Position numbers and translations under genes: made by a program
NCBI GenBank assembly: GCA_005778225.1
Contig: SXPC01000225.1
Span: forward strand, 1-60,953
DNA length: 60,953 nucleotides
From: Planctomyces sp.
Lineage (GTDB): Bacteria > Planctomycetota > Planctomycetia > Planctomycetales > Planctomycetaceae
Direction: 5' to 3'
Shown here: positions 17,742 through 27,808 of the stretch, piece after piece
Layout: every line of letters begins with the position of its first letter
Position numbering within the stretch: the first letter of the stretch is position 1
Notes under the pieces: generated by a model
What the model was told of the DNA's origin: nothing
Databases searched by the model: none
The model's input: only the letters and a program-made list of their open reading frames with translations

Positions 17742-18920
17742 TTGGACATCTCCCGCGACGAAACATCGTTTGACGAAGATCTCAACGCTCATGGGGAAAC
17801 CGCCACGGACAAAGACGGTGTCGACACCGGCGTTGAACCCGTCACCCAGGCCGTCAGCCGTGTATTCCCGTGTCAACAATGCGGAGCCGATGTCGTTTTT
17901 GATATCGGTGCGCAGAAGCTCAAATGCCCATTCTGCAGTTACGAGCAGGACCTGTCTGCTCCGACGGGCGAGCTGGAAGAGCGCGATTACCACGACATGC
18001 TCGAGACCCTCTCCCAGCGTGTCCAGCCGAATAACCTGATGGGGACGCTGTCCGAACTGACCTGCTCGTCGTGCGGCGGGACAGTCGTCTTCGAAGGAGC
18101 CAACACCAGCACCCGCTGCCCGTTCTGCGACACTCCCACTCAGCGTGACGACGTCCACGATTGCCCCCAGCGCATCAACGCCGACGGGGTCATGCCCTTT
18201 CAAGTCGATCGCAAAGTCGTCCGCGAACGCCTCTCCACCTGGGTCAGGTCCCTCTGGTTTGCTCCCAACGATTTTAAGAAACGGGGCGTTGAAGGCGACT
18301 TCGATGGCATCTACCTTCCCTTCTGGACCTTCGATTCACTGACCTCGAATGCCTATGTCGGCCAGCGCGGCGAGACGTATACGGTCACCGTCGGCAGCGG
18401 CGATAAGAAACGGACTGAAACCCGCGTCCGCTGGTACCCGGCGTCCGGGCAGTTTCAGCGTTTCTTTGATGACGTTTTGATCCTCGCTGGCATGGGCTTC
18501 CCGGCGACTCTCGTCAATCAACTGGCCCCTTGGCCGCTCGCCAAGCTCCGTTCTTTTACTGAAGAAGTTTTAGCCGGCTTTCTTGCGAGTACCTATACCG
18601 TCGAGCTCGACCAGGGCTTCAGCATGGCCCGCAACGTCATGGCGGGCGAAATTGAATCGGAAGTCCGTCAGCGCATCGGCGGCGACCGCCAGCAGATTCA
18701 CGACATCAAGACCGCCCACCACGCGATCAAATTCAAACACATCCTGCTGCCCGTCTGGTCGATGACGTACCGCTACAAGGGCAAGGTCTACACCCTCGTC
18801 GTCAACGGCGCGACAGGGAAGGTCGCTGGCAATCGGCCGTATAGCGCTTGGAAGATTGCGTTTGCGGTGATCCTCGGTGCCATCGCGGCTGGGATAGCGG
18901 TCGCCCTATTCAACCGATAA
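17742..18920 (+). CDS. Double zinc-ribbon protein with C-terminal membrane anchor
   Basis: A 392-residue protein starting at TTG with AAGGA 7 nt upstream. Two zinc ribbons are visible: CQQCGADVVFDI with a CPFC pair (about residues 45-65) and CSSCGGTVVFEG with CPFC (about 107-128). The rest is a beta-rich domain (GIYLPFWTFDS, then LLPVWSMTYRYKGK) and a single C-terminal membrane helix near 366-388. Homologues are often misnamed as primosomal/helicase-like from the ribbons; no helicase motifs are present. Function unknown. Confidence 0.85.
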   Translation: MDISRDETSFDEDLNAHGETATDKDGVDTGVEPVTQAVSRVFPCQQCGADVVFDIGAQKLKCPFCSYEQDLSAPTGELEERDYHDMLETLSQRVQPNNLMGTLSELTCSSCGGTVVFEGANTSTRCPFCDTPTQRDDVHDCPQRINADGVMPFQVDRKVVRERLSTWVRSLWFAPNDFKKRGVEGDFDGIYLPFWTFDSLTSNAYVGQRGETYTVTVGSGDKKRTETRVRWYPASGQFQRFFDDVLILAGMGFPATLVNQLAPWPLAKLRSFTEEVLAGFLASTYTVELDQGFSMARNVMAGEIESEVRQRIGGDRQQIHDIKTAHHAIKFKHILLPVWSMTYRYKGKVYTLVVNGATGKVAGNRPYSAWKIAFAVILGAIAAGIAVALFNR

Positions 18921-19117
18921 TCGGATCTGGGAATCAGCCTGTGATGCAAGATGTTCTGGACGCAAGCGGTCGCCAATCGTGTGTTCAAACAACCAGTTGC
19001 ATTGGCGTTGACTTGATAACTATCTGGCACGTGATCTGCACCTCTACTGCTTCAAGTCGCGATCGATCAGGATCGCATCAAGCGACGAAAAGCGAAATAA
19101 GATGAGGAGATACACCA

Positions 19118-19414
19118 ATGCCAGCTGCATGGTCAGATAAAGATGAACGTCAGTATGAAGCGATCAAGGAAAGCTCAATCGAACGGGGGAAGGACGAGGA
19201 TACGGCTGAAGAAATTGCAGCTCGCACGGTCAACAAGCGACGTCGGGAAGAAGGTCGTACACCCAATAAGACGACACAGGGGACTGGCAACCCGAACAAG
19301 TCACTGAGCAGCAGGACAAAGCAGGAACTGTACAACCTCGCTAAACAGCGTCATGTCGAGGGACGCAGCAAGATGAGCAAAGACCAACTCGTGCACGCCC
19401 TGCAGAAGGCCTGA
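19118..19414 (+). CDS. Small Rho-N/SAP-like domain protein (plasmid-stabilisation type)
   Basis: A 98-residue, highly charged protein. The N-terminal half (WSDKDERQYEAIKESSIERG, then AEEIAARTVNKRRREEGRTP) is a well-known short conserved module. The C-terminal half (SSRTKQELYNLAKQRHVEGR) resembles the Rho termination factor N-terminal/SAP fold that binds nucleic acid. Such proteins are common single genes in many bacteria and on plasmids; their role is not established. ATGAGGAGATACACC precedes the ATG, giving a good Shine-Dalgarno (GAGGAG). Confidence 0.88.
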   Translation: MPAAWSDKDERQYEAIKESSIERGKDEDTAEEIAARTVNKRRREEGRTPNKTTQGTGNPNKSLSSRTKQELYNLAKQRHVEGRSKMSKDQLVHALQKA

Positions 19415-19537
19415 CAATGATTGTTGCCACGATTTGTTTATTGTTGGCTCGCCTTATTTACCAACATTATTCCTCTGCCGGACGGCTCGCACAGCGGTGT
19501 TTTCGTGTGACCAGAGTCCAGAATGACTCACCAGTCG

Positions 19538-21355
19538 CTAATGACGTTCGCTGAGAGCGTCGTCATCGACGTCTTTGGTTGTCTTCATGACGCTGAGCAG
19601 TTCACGGACTTCAGTGGCCAGGCGGTGGCCGACATTACTCTCTTCGTCGATGACATAGTGCGCACCAGCGGAGAAGAGTCCCAGCGTATGGATGTGGTAG
19701 CGACCACGGACCAGGATAAGCGTCTGTGGGGCCCGTTGTCTTACCTGATGAATAATGCGTCGCGCGATGACGGGTTCGGGAATGGTAATCACAACGCAGA
19801 CCGCTTTGGTGATGCCAACGTGTAAAAGCGTCTCTGTCTGGGTGGCGTCGCCGACGTGAGAGTGCAGGCCATACTCTTTGGCAACGCGGACGTTGTCGAT
19901 GTTCATATCAAGAACGTGGACGTCATACTGCTCTTCTCCAATCAATTCTTCCGCAACACGCTGGCCCGCTGGACCGAATCCGATGATCATGATACGACCA
20001 CGATCGTCATGATCATGCTTGGAAGCAGATTGATCAGTTTCAAGGAGTTGCTCGGGCTCAAGGATTGGCAGTGTCGCAGGAGACTTTGAGGTCATGCGTT
20101 TGAACACCCGCTCGATCCAGATTCCGACCGTCGGGCCATAGGTCAACAGGTAGGGCGTTGCCATCAGGGACATGATCGAGACCGAAACCATCAGTTGAAA
20201 GGTGAACTCATCCAATAACGGATGCTCGGGATTCTGGCTTTGCGCAATCGTCGCCAGGACGAACGAGAATTCGCCGATTTGTGCCAGGCAAAATCCGGTC
20301 GCGACCGCAAAACGCAGGGGCATCCCGGCCAGATAGGTCAAGACAGCGGTGATCGTGATCTTGCCGATCAGGACAATCGACAACGCGGCTGCAATCTGCA
20401 CGATGTGCATCATGAACCACGGTACGTCCGCGAACATCCCGATCGCTGCGAAGAACATGGTGACGAGAACCGCGCGTAATGGCTGAATGTCGGCATGAAT
20501 CTGCATCGCGAAAGGCGAGACGGCCAGCAGAACACCTGCGACAAACGCGCCAAGCGCAGGGCTTAAGTCGAGGGCATGGGCACACCAGGCCGATCCTCCC
20601 GCCAGACAGACCGTGAGCAGCACCGGCAGATCGCGGTTTCGGCGCCAGGTATCGATGACGAGGATCTTGGGGATGACCTTGTTGAAGAGGAAGTAGAAGA
20701 CGATCACGAACAACAGCATCAAAGCAGTCGAGCCGATGACTTTCAAAATGATGCCCGCGACATTCCCCCCTTCTCCGAGGGCAGAAACCAGGAGCACCAG
20801 GACGACGACTGCAGCGTCTTGAACAAGCAGAATCCCCAGAGAGACGCGTCCGAAAATGGAGTCCATCTGCGAACGATCTTGAAGCACGCGCAGGACACAT
20901 GCCGTACTGCTCAAACTAACCATCGCGCCGATGACAAGCGCCGCCCCAAACGACAGTCCGACGAACATCGAGATGCCAATGCCAGCCAGAACGGTGAAAA
21001 GGACCTGAAATGGCCCACTGATGATCGGCACGCGACCAAGTTTTTTGAGCTGGTCAGGCGAGAGTTCCAGGCCAATCGTAAACAGCAGCAAAGCCACGCC
21101 CAGTTCAGCAATACTGAGCTTGCCCTGTTGATTGCCGACCCATCCCAGCAGGGATGGACCAACAACGGCCCCGGCAAACAGATATCCGACAATAGCGCTT
21201 TGCTTGAGACGTTCTGCGATGACACCGAAGAGCATCGCAGTCGCGAGAAGAATGAGAATTTCGAGGATGCCGTGCCACGAATTGTTTTCGTGACCGCCAG
21301 CCGCGAGCATGAGAAATGCTTGATGTCCGAAGAAAGTCAAAACGGTGGCCTTCAT
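19538..21355 (-). CDS. Kef-type monovalent cation:proton antiporter with TrkA-N domain
   Basis: A 605-residue CPA2 family transporter. About twelve membrane segments span residues 25-420 (for example GYLFAGAVVGPSLLGWVGN and LGAFVAGVLLAVSPFA). A cytosolic Rossmann domain follows, with RIMIIGFGPAGQRVAEEL near 450 (TrkA-N, NAD-binding) and an acidic residue after the second strand (VLDMN). Similar proteins exchange K+ or Na+ for protons and help in pH and electrophile-stress control. There is no glutathione-regulated KefF partner nearby. The gene is convergent with the Rho-N-like gene. Confidence 0.92.
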   Translation of the reverse strand: MKATVLTFFGHQAFLMLAAGGHENNSWHGILEILILLATAMLFGVIAERLKQSAIVGYLFAGAVVGPSLLGWVGNQQGKLSIAELGVALLLFTIGLELSPDQLKKLGRVPIISGPFQVLFTVLAGIGISMFVGLSFGAALVIGAMVSLSSTACVLRVLQDRSQMDSIFGRVSLGILLVQDAAVVVLVLLVSALGEGGNVAGIILKVIGSTALMLLFVIVFYFLFNKVIPKILVIDTWRRNRDLPVLLTVCLAGGSAWCAHALDLSPALGAFVAGVLLAVSPFAMQIHADIQPLRAVLVTMFFAAIGMFADVPWFMMHIVQIAAALSIVLIGKITITAVLTYLAGMPLRFAVATGFCLAQIGEFSFVLATIAQSQNPEHPLLDEFTFQLMVSVSIMSLMATPYLLTYGPTVGIWIERVFKRMTSKSPATLPILEPEQLLETDQSASKHDHDDRGRIMIIGFGPAGQRVAEELIGEEQYDVHVLDMNIDNVRVAKEYGLHSHVGDATQTETLLHVGITKAVCVVITIPEPVIARRIIHQVRQRAPQTLILVRGRYHIHTLGLFSAGAHYVIDEESNVGHRLATEVRELLSVMKTTKDVDDDALSERH

Positions 21356-21667
21356 CCGTGGGGGGCAGCGTGCTGTATGTTTAAGGGGGAATTGTTTTTA
21401 CAGAAAAAGTCTCACGTCGCCCAGTGAGCATTCCGAGATTTTGAGATTTCATCGCGAACGTCTGAGAGTTGAGATCAGAGCTGGCTTTCCTGACGTCAGG
21501 AAACGCCCGAAAAACGGTATTCGCATGGTGAACTAATCAACGATCGTCGCTGATTTCACGCGACTCTCAGACGGCGTGTTTTTGTCACCTTTTGAGTAAT
21601 CTTTTCGCATATCATCAAAAGTCCCGTCAAATGTTCCCTTCTGTCCCCCGAATGACAGTGTGCCCTC

Positions 21668-24031
21668 ATGTCGAACTCGCAAAGTCCATCGACGAATCGA
21701 CAAAAAGAAATCTTCCTGACTGCTCTCGATCTCTCAATTGGGGAGCGTCTCGCCTTCCTTGAACACTCCTGCGCTGGCGATTCGACGCTCCGCAAAGAGA
21801 TTGAAGCTCTTCTCGACGCTGCTGACTCGGAAGAAAATGTCCTCGACCAGCCCCAGGCTGAGTTCTCCAACATGCGAGAAAAACTTCTCGCCTGTGTCGA
21901 CGCCGCCTCTTCCGCCACGTTTGTCTCGATGCTTCCCGAGAGGAGTCAACCCAGTCCACTGATTGGCGAGATGATTGGCCCTTACCGCCTTATGGAAAAA
22001 ATTGGCGAAGGAGGGTTCGGCCAGGTCTTCGTCGCGCATCAGGAAGCTCCCGTCAAACGTTACGTCGCCCTCAAGCTCATCCGCACAGGGATGGACAACT
22101 CAGAAGTCATCGCCCGTTTCGAAGCCGAGCGTCAAGCGGTCGCGTTGATGGATCACCCTCACATCGCCAAGGTCTTCGATGCAGGGACGACTGAGGCTGG
22201 CCAGCCTTACTTCGTCATGGAACTGGTCCGCGGCGTGAGTCTGACGGAGTACCACCGACACGCTCAGCCTTCTCTCACAGATAAAATTCAACTCCTGATC
22301 AGTGTCTGCGAAGCCGTTCAGCATGCCCACCAGAAAGGAGTCATTCACAGAGACCTGAAACCGACCAACGTCATGGTCACACTTCATGATGGGCGTCCCA
22401 TCGTCAAAGTCATCGACTTCGGCGTTGCCAAAGCCATCAGTGAACCGCTCACGCAGAGAACTCTCTACACGCGCTTTGCGCAGATGATTGGCACGCCTCT
22501 GTACATGAGCCCGGAGCAGGCTGAGATGAGTGGGCTCGATGTCGACACCCGTAGCGACATCTATTCTCTTGGCGTCATGCTCTATGAATCGCTGACAGGG
22601 ACAACGCCGTTCGATCTCCAGCGTCTTCAATCCGCCAGCTTCGATGAACTCCGCCGGATCATTCGCGAGGAAGAACCGCCTCCCCCCAGTCGACGGGTCT
22701 CGACGCTCGCGGGCACTGGTTCGACACAACGCAAGATCAATCCCTCTTCGAGCCCGGAACGTGATCTTCAAGCGTACCGCCAACTCATTCGCACCCTGCA
22801 TGGCGACCTCGACTGGATCGTCATGAAGGCGATTGAAAAGGATCGTCGTCGTCGCTACGAAACCGCAGCCGACCTCGCGCGCGATCTCCAGCGATATCTC
22901 AGCAACGAGCCCGTCATGGCACGCCCCCCCTCTCCGGGATATCGCCTAAAGAAATTCGCCATTCGCAACAAGGTCGTCCTCTCGACTGCTTCACTCGTGT
23001 TCCTGATCCTGCTCGTCAGTACGGCGGTCAGTACCTGGCAGGCGCTCGCGGCAAGAAGAGCAGAAGCCGAGGCAGATCGACTTCGTCAAGACGCGGTCCA
23101 GTTTGTTGTCGACTTGAAAGCCGCCAACATCCTTCTAGACAGTGCCCGCGCAAACCTCGACGAAGAACGCTATAGCGTTGCTCTCAAAGACTACAACGAA
23201 GCCATTAAACTCCAGCCCGAACATTCCCTCGCCTGGTCGGGCAGAGGCTCCATGTATGTTCGTCTGGGCATGTGGCATCATGCCGCCAGCGATTTCGAAG
23301 AAGCTCTCGATCTCGGTGCTCAAGCCAATAATCCTGGCTGGTGGGGCGTTCCGCAGTTGTTACTGTTCACGGGTCACGAGCAGACTTATACGGATGTCCG
23401 AAAAGAACTCCTCTCACAACTCAATGACCGGGACAGCATGATGCAGATCCTTGCGATCCGCGGCATCCTCATGTCTCCTGGCCAGCTCACCGACGACCAG
23501 CGTGCAGACATCGTTGCGAATCTCTCGGAGCCGATCGACTTCGGCCCCCGCTCGGGCAAGAAGCCACGCGGGGAAAGAATGCCTCTCATCGGCCGCGATT
23601 TCCCCAAACATGGTCTCGGTGCTCCTCCGGATCACATCGCGAAAAGTGTCCACACCTACACGTTCGCTTTGTCGAAGTATCGCTTTGCAGATCCGCGAGG
23701 CGCACTGAAAGCTCTCGATGAACAGCTTCTTGGCGATTTTGAATCGCCACTCGATGATGTCGCCCTGCCACTTCGGGCGCTGTGCTACCACAAGACGGGA
23801 AATCCTCAAGAAGCTCTCCGGTATCTCGGTTTTGCCACTCAAAGTCTCAACGCCTGGATTGATGATGAAAATGAGATTCGTTCCAAAGGCCACTACCCGT
23901 GGTTCGACTTGATCGAGCTGGTCATCCTCTACCGCGAGGCCTATCGCTCGATTCATGGCATCGAGCCTCCCGAACTTGAACAGTTTTCTCAGCTTGAAGA
24001 AGACGCGGCAACCACGCTGTTTGCTAATTGA
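21668..24031 (+). CDS. Membrane Ser/Thr protein kinase with TPR region
   Basis: A 787-residue planctomycete Hanks-type kinase. The N-terminal 100 residues hold the FLTALDL/LEHSCAGD module found before these kinases. The kinase domain (about 105-420) has GEGGFGQVF (113-121), catalytic Lys136, HRDLKPTNV (227-235, Asp229) and DFGVAK (250-255), followed by the MSPEQA segment. A membrane helix near 437-460 (VLSTASLVFLILLVSTAVST) leads to an extracytoplasmic TPR-like region (DSARANLDEERYSVALKDYN, then LAWSGRGSMYVRLG). All catalytic residues are present. It should sense or signal across the membrane; no adjacent sigma factor is seen. Confidence 0.92.
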   Translation: MSNSQSPSTNRQKEIFLTALDLSIGERLAFLEHSCAGDSTLRKEIEALLDAADSEENVLDQPQAEFSNMREKLLACVDAASSATFVSMLPERSQPSPLIGEMIGPYRLMEKIGEGGFGQVFVAHQEAPVKRYVALKLIRTGMDNSEVIARFEAERQAVALMDHPHIAKVFDAGTTEAGQPYFVMELVRGVSLTEYHRHAQPSLTDKIQLLISVCEAVQHAHQKGVIHRDLKPTNVMVTLHDGRPIVKVIDFGVAKAISEPLTQRTLYTRFAQMIGTPLYMSPEQAEMSGLDVDTRSDIYSLGVMLYESLTGTTPFDLQRLQSASFDELRRIIREEEPPPPSRRVSTLAGTGSTQRKINPSSSPERDLQAYRQLIRTLHGDLDWIVMKAIEKDRRRRYETAADLARDLQRYLSNEPVMARPPSPGYRLKKFAIRNKVVLSTASLVFLILLVSTAVSTWQALAARRAEAEADRLRQDAVQFVVDLKAANILLDSARANLDEERYSVALKDYNEAIKLQPEHSLAWSGRGSMYVRLGMWHHAASDFEEALDLGAQANNPGWWGVPQLLLFTGHEQTYTDVRKELLSQLNDRDSMMQILAIRGILMSPGQLTDDQRADIVANLSEPIDFGPRSGKKPRGERMPLIGRDFPKHGLGAPPDHIAKSVHTYTFALSKYRFADPRGALKALDEQLLGDFESPLDDVALPLRALCYHKTGNPQEALRYLGFATQSLNAWIDDENEIRSKGHYPWFDLIELVILYREAYRSIHGIEPPELEQFSQLEEDAATTLFAN

Positions 24032-24470
24032 TGGGTGGCATGCACATGCGGTCCGCCATGTCACATGAACTCGATAACTTGTTACTGCCGCTCCGCACTC
24101 CGTACTTTCCCTATCCTGAGAGCACCTGCGGATCTTTTTGTCCCCATGCGTCCGCCGTTCTCGCATGATGTCATGGAAACACATCGAAATCGGCTGGTGA
24201 ACTCAAGAGGAACCAGTCACGATCGATGCCCAATCCACCCGGCGGACGTCCGGTCGAAGGTGCCTCTGTCAGTTGATCCTGACAGTGTCGGCTGGCGACC
24301 GCCGAGTGGTTTATTGATTCCCCTCGTGCTTAGCCACGGCCTCGTTCAGCCAGTCGTGATACTTTCGCGTGCGCATTGCTTAAAGAGTATGGACCAGCCA
24401 GTCCCTCGACGCTAAGATTGTCCGTTGGGACCCACTTTGAACTTCAATTGCGCCAGCTCGCAGCACACTC
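24032..24470. other. Intergenic region without a recognised gene
   Basis: This 439-bp gap separates the TPR kinase from fur. ORFs across it (a 126-codon one on the plus strand) show no recognisable protein pattern or Shine-Dalgarno. It must contain the fur promoter. I see no clear hairpin terminator or repeat. Confidence 0.4.
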
Positions 24471-24887
24471 ATGAGCCGTGAATATTCGTTAGAAATCGCC
24501 AAGAACACGCTCCGGGAATCGGGCCTGAAGGTGACTCCCTCGCGCCTGGCTGTTCATCGAGTCCTCTTCTGCTCAGATCACCCTTTGACTCACAGCGAAG
24601 TCGCCGTGGAAATCAAAGACCTCTCCTCCGACCAGTCGACCATCTTCCGCAACCTCAACGACCTCGTTGAAGCGGGCCTGGTCAACAAACGCGAACTCGG
24701 CGACCACGTCTGGCGTTTCGAATTGATCCGCAACCACGAAACCCACGACCACCCTCACTTCCTCTGCGAAGACTGCGGCCAGGTCACCTGCATTCCTGAG
24801 TCGACCTTCAGCTTGAAGAAGTCCGCCAAGTTCGGCGAAGTCACCCAGGTCCTCCTCAAAGGCCACTGCTCCGACTGTCAGAAGTAG
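24471..24887 (+). CDS. Fur family transcriptional regulator
   Basis: A 138-residue Fur-type metalloregulator. The winged-helix half has LKVTPSRLAVHRVLFCS, and the recognition region DQSTIFRNLNDLVEAG occupies about residues 60-75. The regulatory half has HDHPHFLCEDCGQVTCI with a CxxC (about 100-103) and a second CxxC near the C-terminus (CSDCQK), giving the structural zinc site. The metal sensed (Fe, Zn or other) cannot be decided from this. Start ATG 24471. It is convergent with the FecR protein, separated by 4 nt. Confidence 0.92.
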   Translation: MSREYSLEIAKNTLRESGLKVTPSRLAVHRVLFCSDHPLTHSEVAVEIKDLSSDQSTIFRNLNDLVEAGLVNKRELGDHVWRFELIRNHETHDHPHFLCEDCGQVTCIPESTFSLKKSAKFGEVTQVLLKGHCSDCQK

Positions 24888-24891
24888 CCAG

Positions 24892-26484
24892 TCATGACTC
24901 CGGCTTCAAGCCGACAATCAGCACGGGGTCGAGTAGATACTGCTGACGCTTCAACGGGCGCAGAAATTCGAGACGTGTGAGTGATTCTCCCGGTGCATAG
25001 CCCAAATCGCTCAGGTCGATCCCGACAGCCAGCCCTCTCGCATCGACATGGACCTGCCGACCAGTTGTAAACTCGTGATCCACCAAATCACTCACCGTCT
25101 TCGTCGGCAGCGTCGCTCGATAAATACGATGCGGATAAAGATCCAGCGCACTCGGCGAATGAAGATCGATATCAAACTTCTCGACAGTGAACTCTTTTCG
25201 GTTCACGCGATCATCCCCTGAACGCAATCGAAACTCATCGCCCCGCGGATGATACACCAGCAACTGAAGATCAAAGATGACGATCTCAGGACCGGGCCCA
25301 TTCACAATCGGCTGTGCAAACTCCACAGTCATCGTCGCTTCATCTGTTTTCTCAGACGACGCATTGATGATCCCGGTCACCAGGCTCCAGTCCTTCTCTA
25401 ACAGCTGTAGCCTCTCAGCCCCATCAGGTAGCGAGTCCCCTTTTCTCGTACAAAATGCCGCCGCCTCTTTCGGGCTCTGGTAATGAACCAGCTTGGCACG
25501 AATCAGTTCTTCGCGCGGCACCTTCCTGCTCACTCCGCCGCGTTGGACCGTCAAGTTGAGCAGTTCATCTGCATAGCTCCCGCGCCGCGTCGCTTCGTAA
25601 CTGACAACCCGATCCGGCAACGATTCAATGAATGGCACTTTGCTCAAACTCTCAGCCGTCCGCTTCGGCTCAGATCCCGGATCAACGCGAGCCATATCGC
25701 CTTTCTTGAGATGGATCGGGGGCGTTGTCCCCGTCGACATCGTTGCTTCACCTTCCACCACGAGGAGCTCGGTCTCGCCAGTCTCTGCAATATCGACGAC
25801 AAACCGTGTCCCGAGGTCAACAATCTGAGCAGAGGGGCTGAGCAGTTCAAATCCCTCAGCACCCGGCGGGGCATACACCGAACATTGCCCTGAGCGCACT
25901 AAAAGCTTCTCTTCTCCCTGGGCTGAGAAGACACACGGTGCTTTCAAGACCGCTCGAGCGCCGGAATGGAATCGGAGCGCAAGAAATCCCTCGGACAAAA
26001 TATACTCCCGCTGCATCGTGAGTCGCTGTCCGGGACTGGGGGCAGACCCTTCGCCAAAGATCGTCGCATTCGCGACCTCGATGATCTCAGGCTGTCGGTC
26101 TCCGGCGTTGACTGGTTTTTCAACATTTGTCATCTGCGACGTCGATGTCGAAGTTCCCCACGGAGACATCGTCATCCCAGTCCAGGCAGCCAGCACGGTC
26201 AAGCACGTGGCAATGCAAAGAACAGCGGCCCTCTTCGACAATGCTCTTCGCGATGAGACTTCTTTTCGAACAGCAGGTCTGTTCTCGATGGGCTCTTCCA
26301 TCGATGTCGTCCGGCTTAAATGATCCAGATCCAGGTGCAGGCTCATGGTCCGCAAATAAGCATCACGCAGTTCAGGCGATTCCCTCAGTGCTGCTTCCAG
26401 TTCATCATGCTGCTCCGCCGAAAGCTGGCCTGCCAGCGCGGTTTCAAACAGAGATGAGATTCGATGAAATTCAAGATCTTGCAT
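24892..26484 (-). CDS. FecR domain-containing membrane protein (anti-sigma-like)
   Basis: About 530 residues from ATG 26484 (MQDLEFHRISSLFETALAGQ). The N-terminal cytosolic part resembles planctomycete anti-sigma modules. It is followed by a membrane helix (AAVLCIATCLTVLAAWTGM, about residues 84-104) and an extracytoplasmic FecR domain with DLGTRFVVDIAETGETELLV near 225-245 and GEATM. A C-terminal beta-rich domain follows. It lies 50 nt downstream of an ECF sigma gene on the same strand, so it very likely regulates that sigma factor. Confidence 0.88.
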   Translation of the reverse strand: MQDLEFHRISSLFETALAGQLSAEQHDELEAALRESPELRDAYLRTMSLHLDLDHLSRTTSMEEPIENRPAVRKEVSSRRALSKRAAVLCIATCLTVLAAWTGMTMSPWGTSTSTSQMTNVEKPVNAGDRQPEIIEVANATIFGEGSAPSPGQRLTMQREYILSEGFLALRFHSGARAVLKAPCVFSAQGEEKLLVRSGQCSVYAPPGAEGFELLSPSAQIVDLGTRFVVDIAETGETELLVVEGEATMSTGTTPPIHLKKGDMARVDPGSEPKRTAESLSKVPFIESLPDRVVSYEATRRGSYADELLNLTVQRGGVSRKVPREELIRAKLVHYQSPKEAAAFCTRKGDSLPDGAERLQLLEKDWSLVTGIINASSEKTDEATMTVEFAQPIVNGPGPEIVIFDLQLLVYHPRGDEFRLRSGDDRVNRKEFTVEKFDIDLHSPSALDLYPHRIYRATLPTKTVSDLVDHEFTTGRQVHVDARGLAVGIDLSDLGYAPGESLTRLEFLRPLKRQQYLLDPVLIVGLKPES

Positions 26485-26535
26485 AAGGAGACTCACTCGA
26501 CAGAAACCGCTGCATTTCACGAGAGTAATGAAGAC

Positions 26536-27228
26536 TCACTGTTCCGTTTTCAATCGACGCGACACACATTCTGAAAGCCGACGACGCAACAGATACATCC
26601 GGTTGTAAAATGTTCTGGAAGTGCATCCCAGATCTTTGGCGATCGATTCAAACGAGCAGCCTTCCCAATAAATCCTCTGCAAGAACGACTGCTCACGCGC
26701 TGGCAGGGATCGGACACATTCCAGGAGCGCAGCCGTCCGCAATTCCAAAGCTTCCTGATCAAGGCTTTCCACAGACGTCGCCAGCATTTGTGCCAAGTCT
26801 GTTTGAAATGTCAATCGGTCATGCGAGCGTGAGCGACGATGGTTGAACGCCTCAAATCGTGCAACCCCGCACGCCCACGACAGGAAACTCTTCGACCGAT
26901 CAAACTCTTGGAATTTCTGCCACATGACGACACTGATTCGCTGGCACAGATCCTCGGCATCGGCAACATTCTGCACCAGCGCCATCAGATACAGCATGAT
27001 CTTTCCACGATGCTTTTGGAGCAGCTGATCAAACTCATGACGCTGTTCAATGGCTTGATTCAGGATCTGATCCTCGTCACCTGAATCGTTAGTCAAACCA
27101 GACACCTGTGCAGAGTGAAGTCGACGACCGGCCAGTGGCACCTGTTTCCCGCGATGTTTATCATGGGGCACTCCCGTCGCATCATCCATGATGTTCTGCT
27201 CACCGGCTTTGTCTGACAATTCACTCAT
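26536..27228 (-). CDS. ECF RNA polymerase sigma factor (planctomycete type)
   Basis: About 230 residues from ATG 27228; an upstream GTG at 27273 would add 15. Region 2 is visible as HRGKIMLYLMALVQNVADAE, with DLCQRISVVMWQKFQEFD and SFLSWACGVARFEAFNHRR. Region 4 is SLPAREQSFLQRIYWEGCSF followed by the helix-turn-helix SIAKDLGCTSRTFYNRMYLL. A 50-60-residue charged N-terminal extension precedes region 2. The downstream FecR-domain gene is the probable membrane partner. Confidence 0.9.
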   Translation of the reverse strand: MSELSDKAGEQNIMDDATGVPHDKHRGKQVPLAGRRLHSAQVSGLTNDSGDEDQILNQAIEQRHEFDQLLQKHRGKIMLYLMALVQNVADAEDLCQRISVVMWQKFQEFDRSKSFLSWACGVARFEAFNHRRSRSHDRLTFQTDLAQMLATSVESLDQEALELRTAALLECVRSLPAREQSFLQRIYWEGCSFESIAKDLGCTSRTFYNRMYLLRRRLSECVSRRLKTEQ

Positions 27229-27290
27229 CTTTGACTTTCGCCAGGAAGTCCTGCAGTTCGGCTTTGTAGACACATCCAGTCACAGCAACT

Positions 27291-27731
27291 TCATTTCGTC
27301 AGCGCGAAATCAACCGTGTTCTTCCCCGATTTGATATCCGCCGTCAGCTCCGACGACTTGTTGTACTTGGACGGCAGGAACTCTTTTCGGGCTTTTACCA
27401 TAGGCGTAGAGACGTCTCCTTCTTCGGGGGTCGAGCCCTCGACTTCGCTGATGATCACAACGCGATGTGAGCCAACCAGCGCCCCCGATTCCGTATGGTT
27501 GAACTGCATCACATAATTCCCGTCTTCATCCGTCCGACCGAACGACTGACGTCCTCCTGCCGTCGGCGTGAATGTCACCATTGCCATCTCGACTGGCTCT
27601 CCTTCAAACGTGATTCGCCCTTTGACATCCCCCAGCGGGGGTGTGTTGCTACGGGTGCAGCCGGTGAGACAAACAACCGTTAAAAAGCAAATCACCTCAC
27701 AGCAGCGATATCGATGAATCAGCGTTCGCAT
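27291..27731 (-). CDS. Transthyretin-like (carboxypeptidase-regulatory-like) lipoprotein
   Basis: About 146 residues from ATG 27731. A signal sequence ends in the lipobox LTGC. A single beta-sandwich domain follows, with KGRITFEGEPVEMAMVTFTP, GRTDEDGNYVMQF and SHRVVIISE, matching the short planctomycete family regularly encoded beside DUF1559 proteins. It is probably an outer-surface or periplasmic lipoprotein. It lies 77 nt downstream of a DUF1559 gene and upstream of the sigma/FecR pair on the same strand. Confidence 0.88.
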   Translation of the reverse strand: MRTLIHRYRCCEVICFLTVVCLTGCTRSNTPPLGDVKGRITFEGEPVEMAMVTFTPTAGGRQSFGRTDEDGNYVMQFNHTESGALVGSHRVVIISEVEGSTPEEGDVSTPMVKARKEFLPSKYNKSSELTADIKSGKNTVDFALTK

Positions 27732-27808
27732 GAAGCTCTCCAGACCGAAGAAATAATAAAACATTTTCTGTTTATGCCGTCAGACGATCTCGGCCCTTCT
27801 CCCGTCAC

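Noticed and set aside
20576-21427. 283-codon plus-strand ORF rich in charged residues
   Set aside because: It is the complement of the membrane part of the Kef-type antiporter; its odd composition is a mirror of hydrophobic codons.
22100-22801. 233-codon minus-strand ORF
   Set aside because: Antisense to the kinase domain of the TPR kinase, with no ribosome-binding site or family pattern.
24035-24415. 126-codon ORF after the TPR kinase
   Set aside because: No recognisable pattern, no Shine-Dalgarno, and unusual composition; treated as intergenic.
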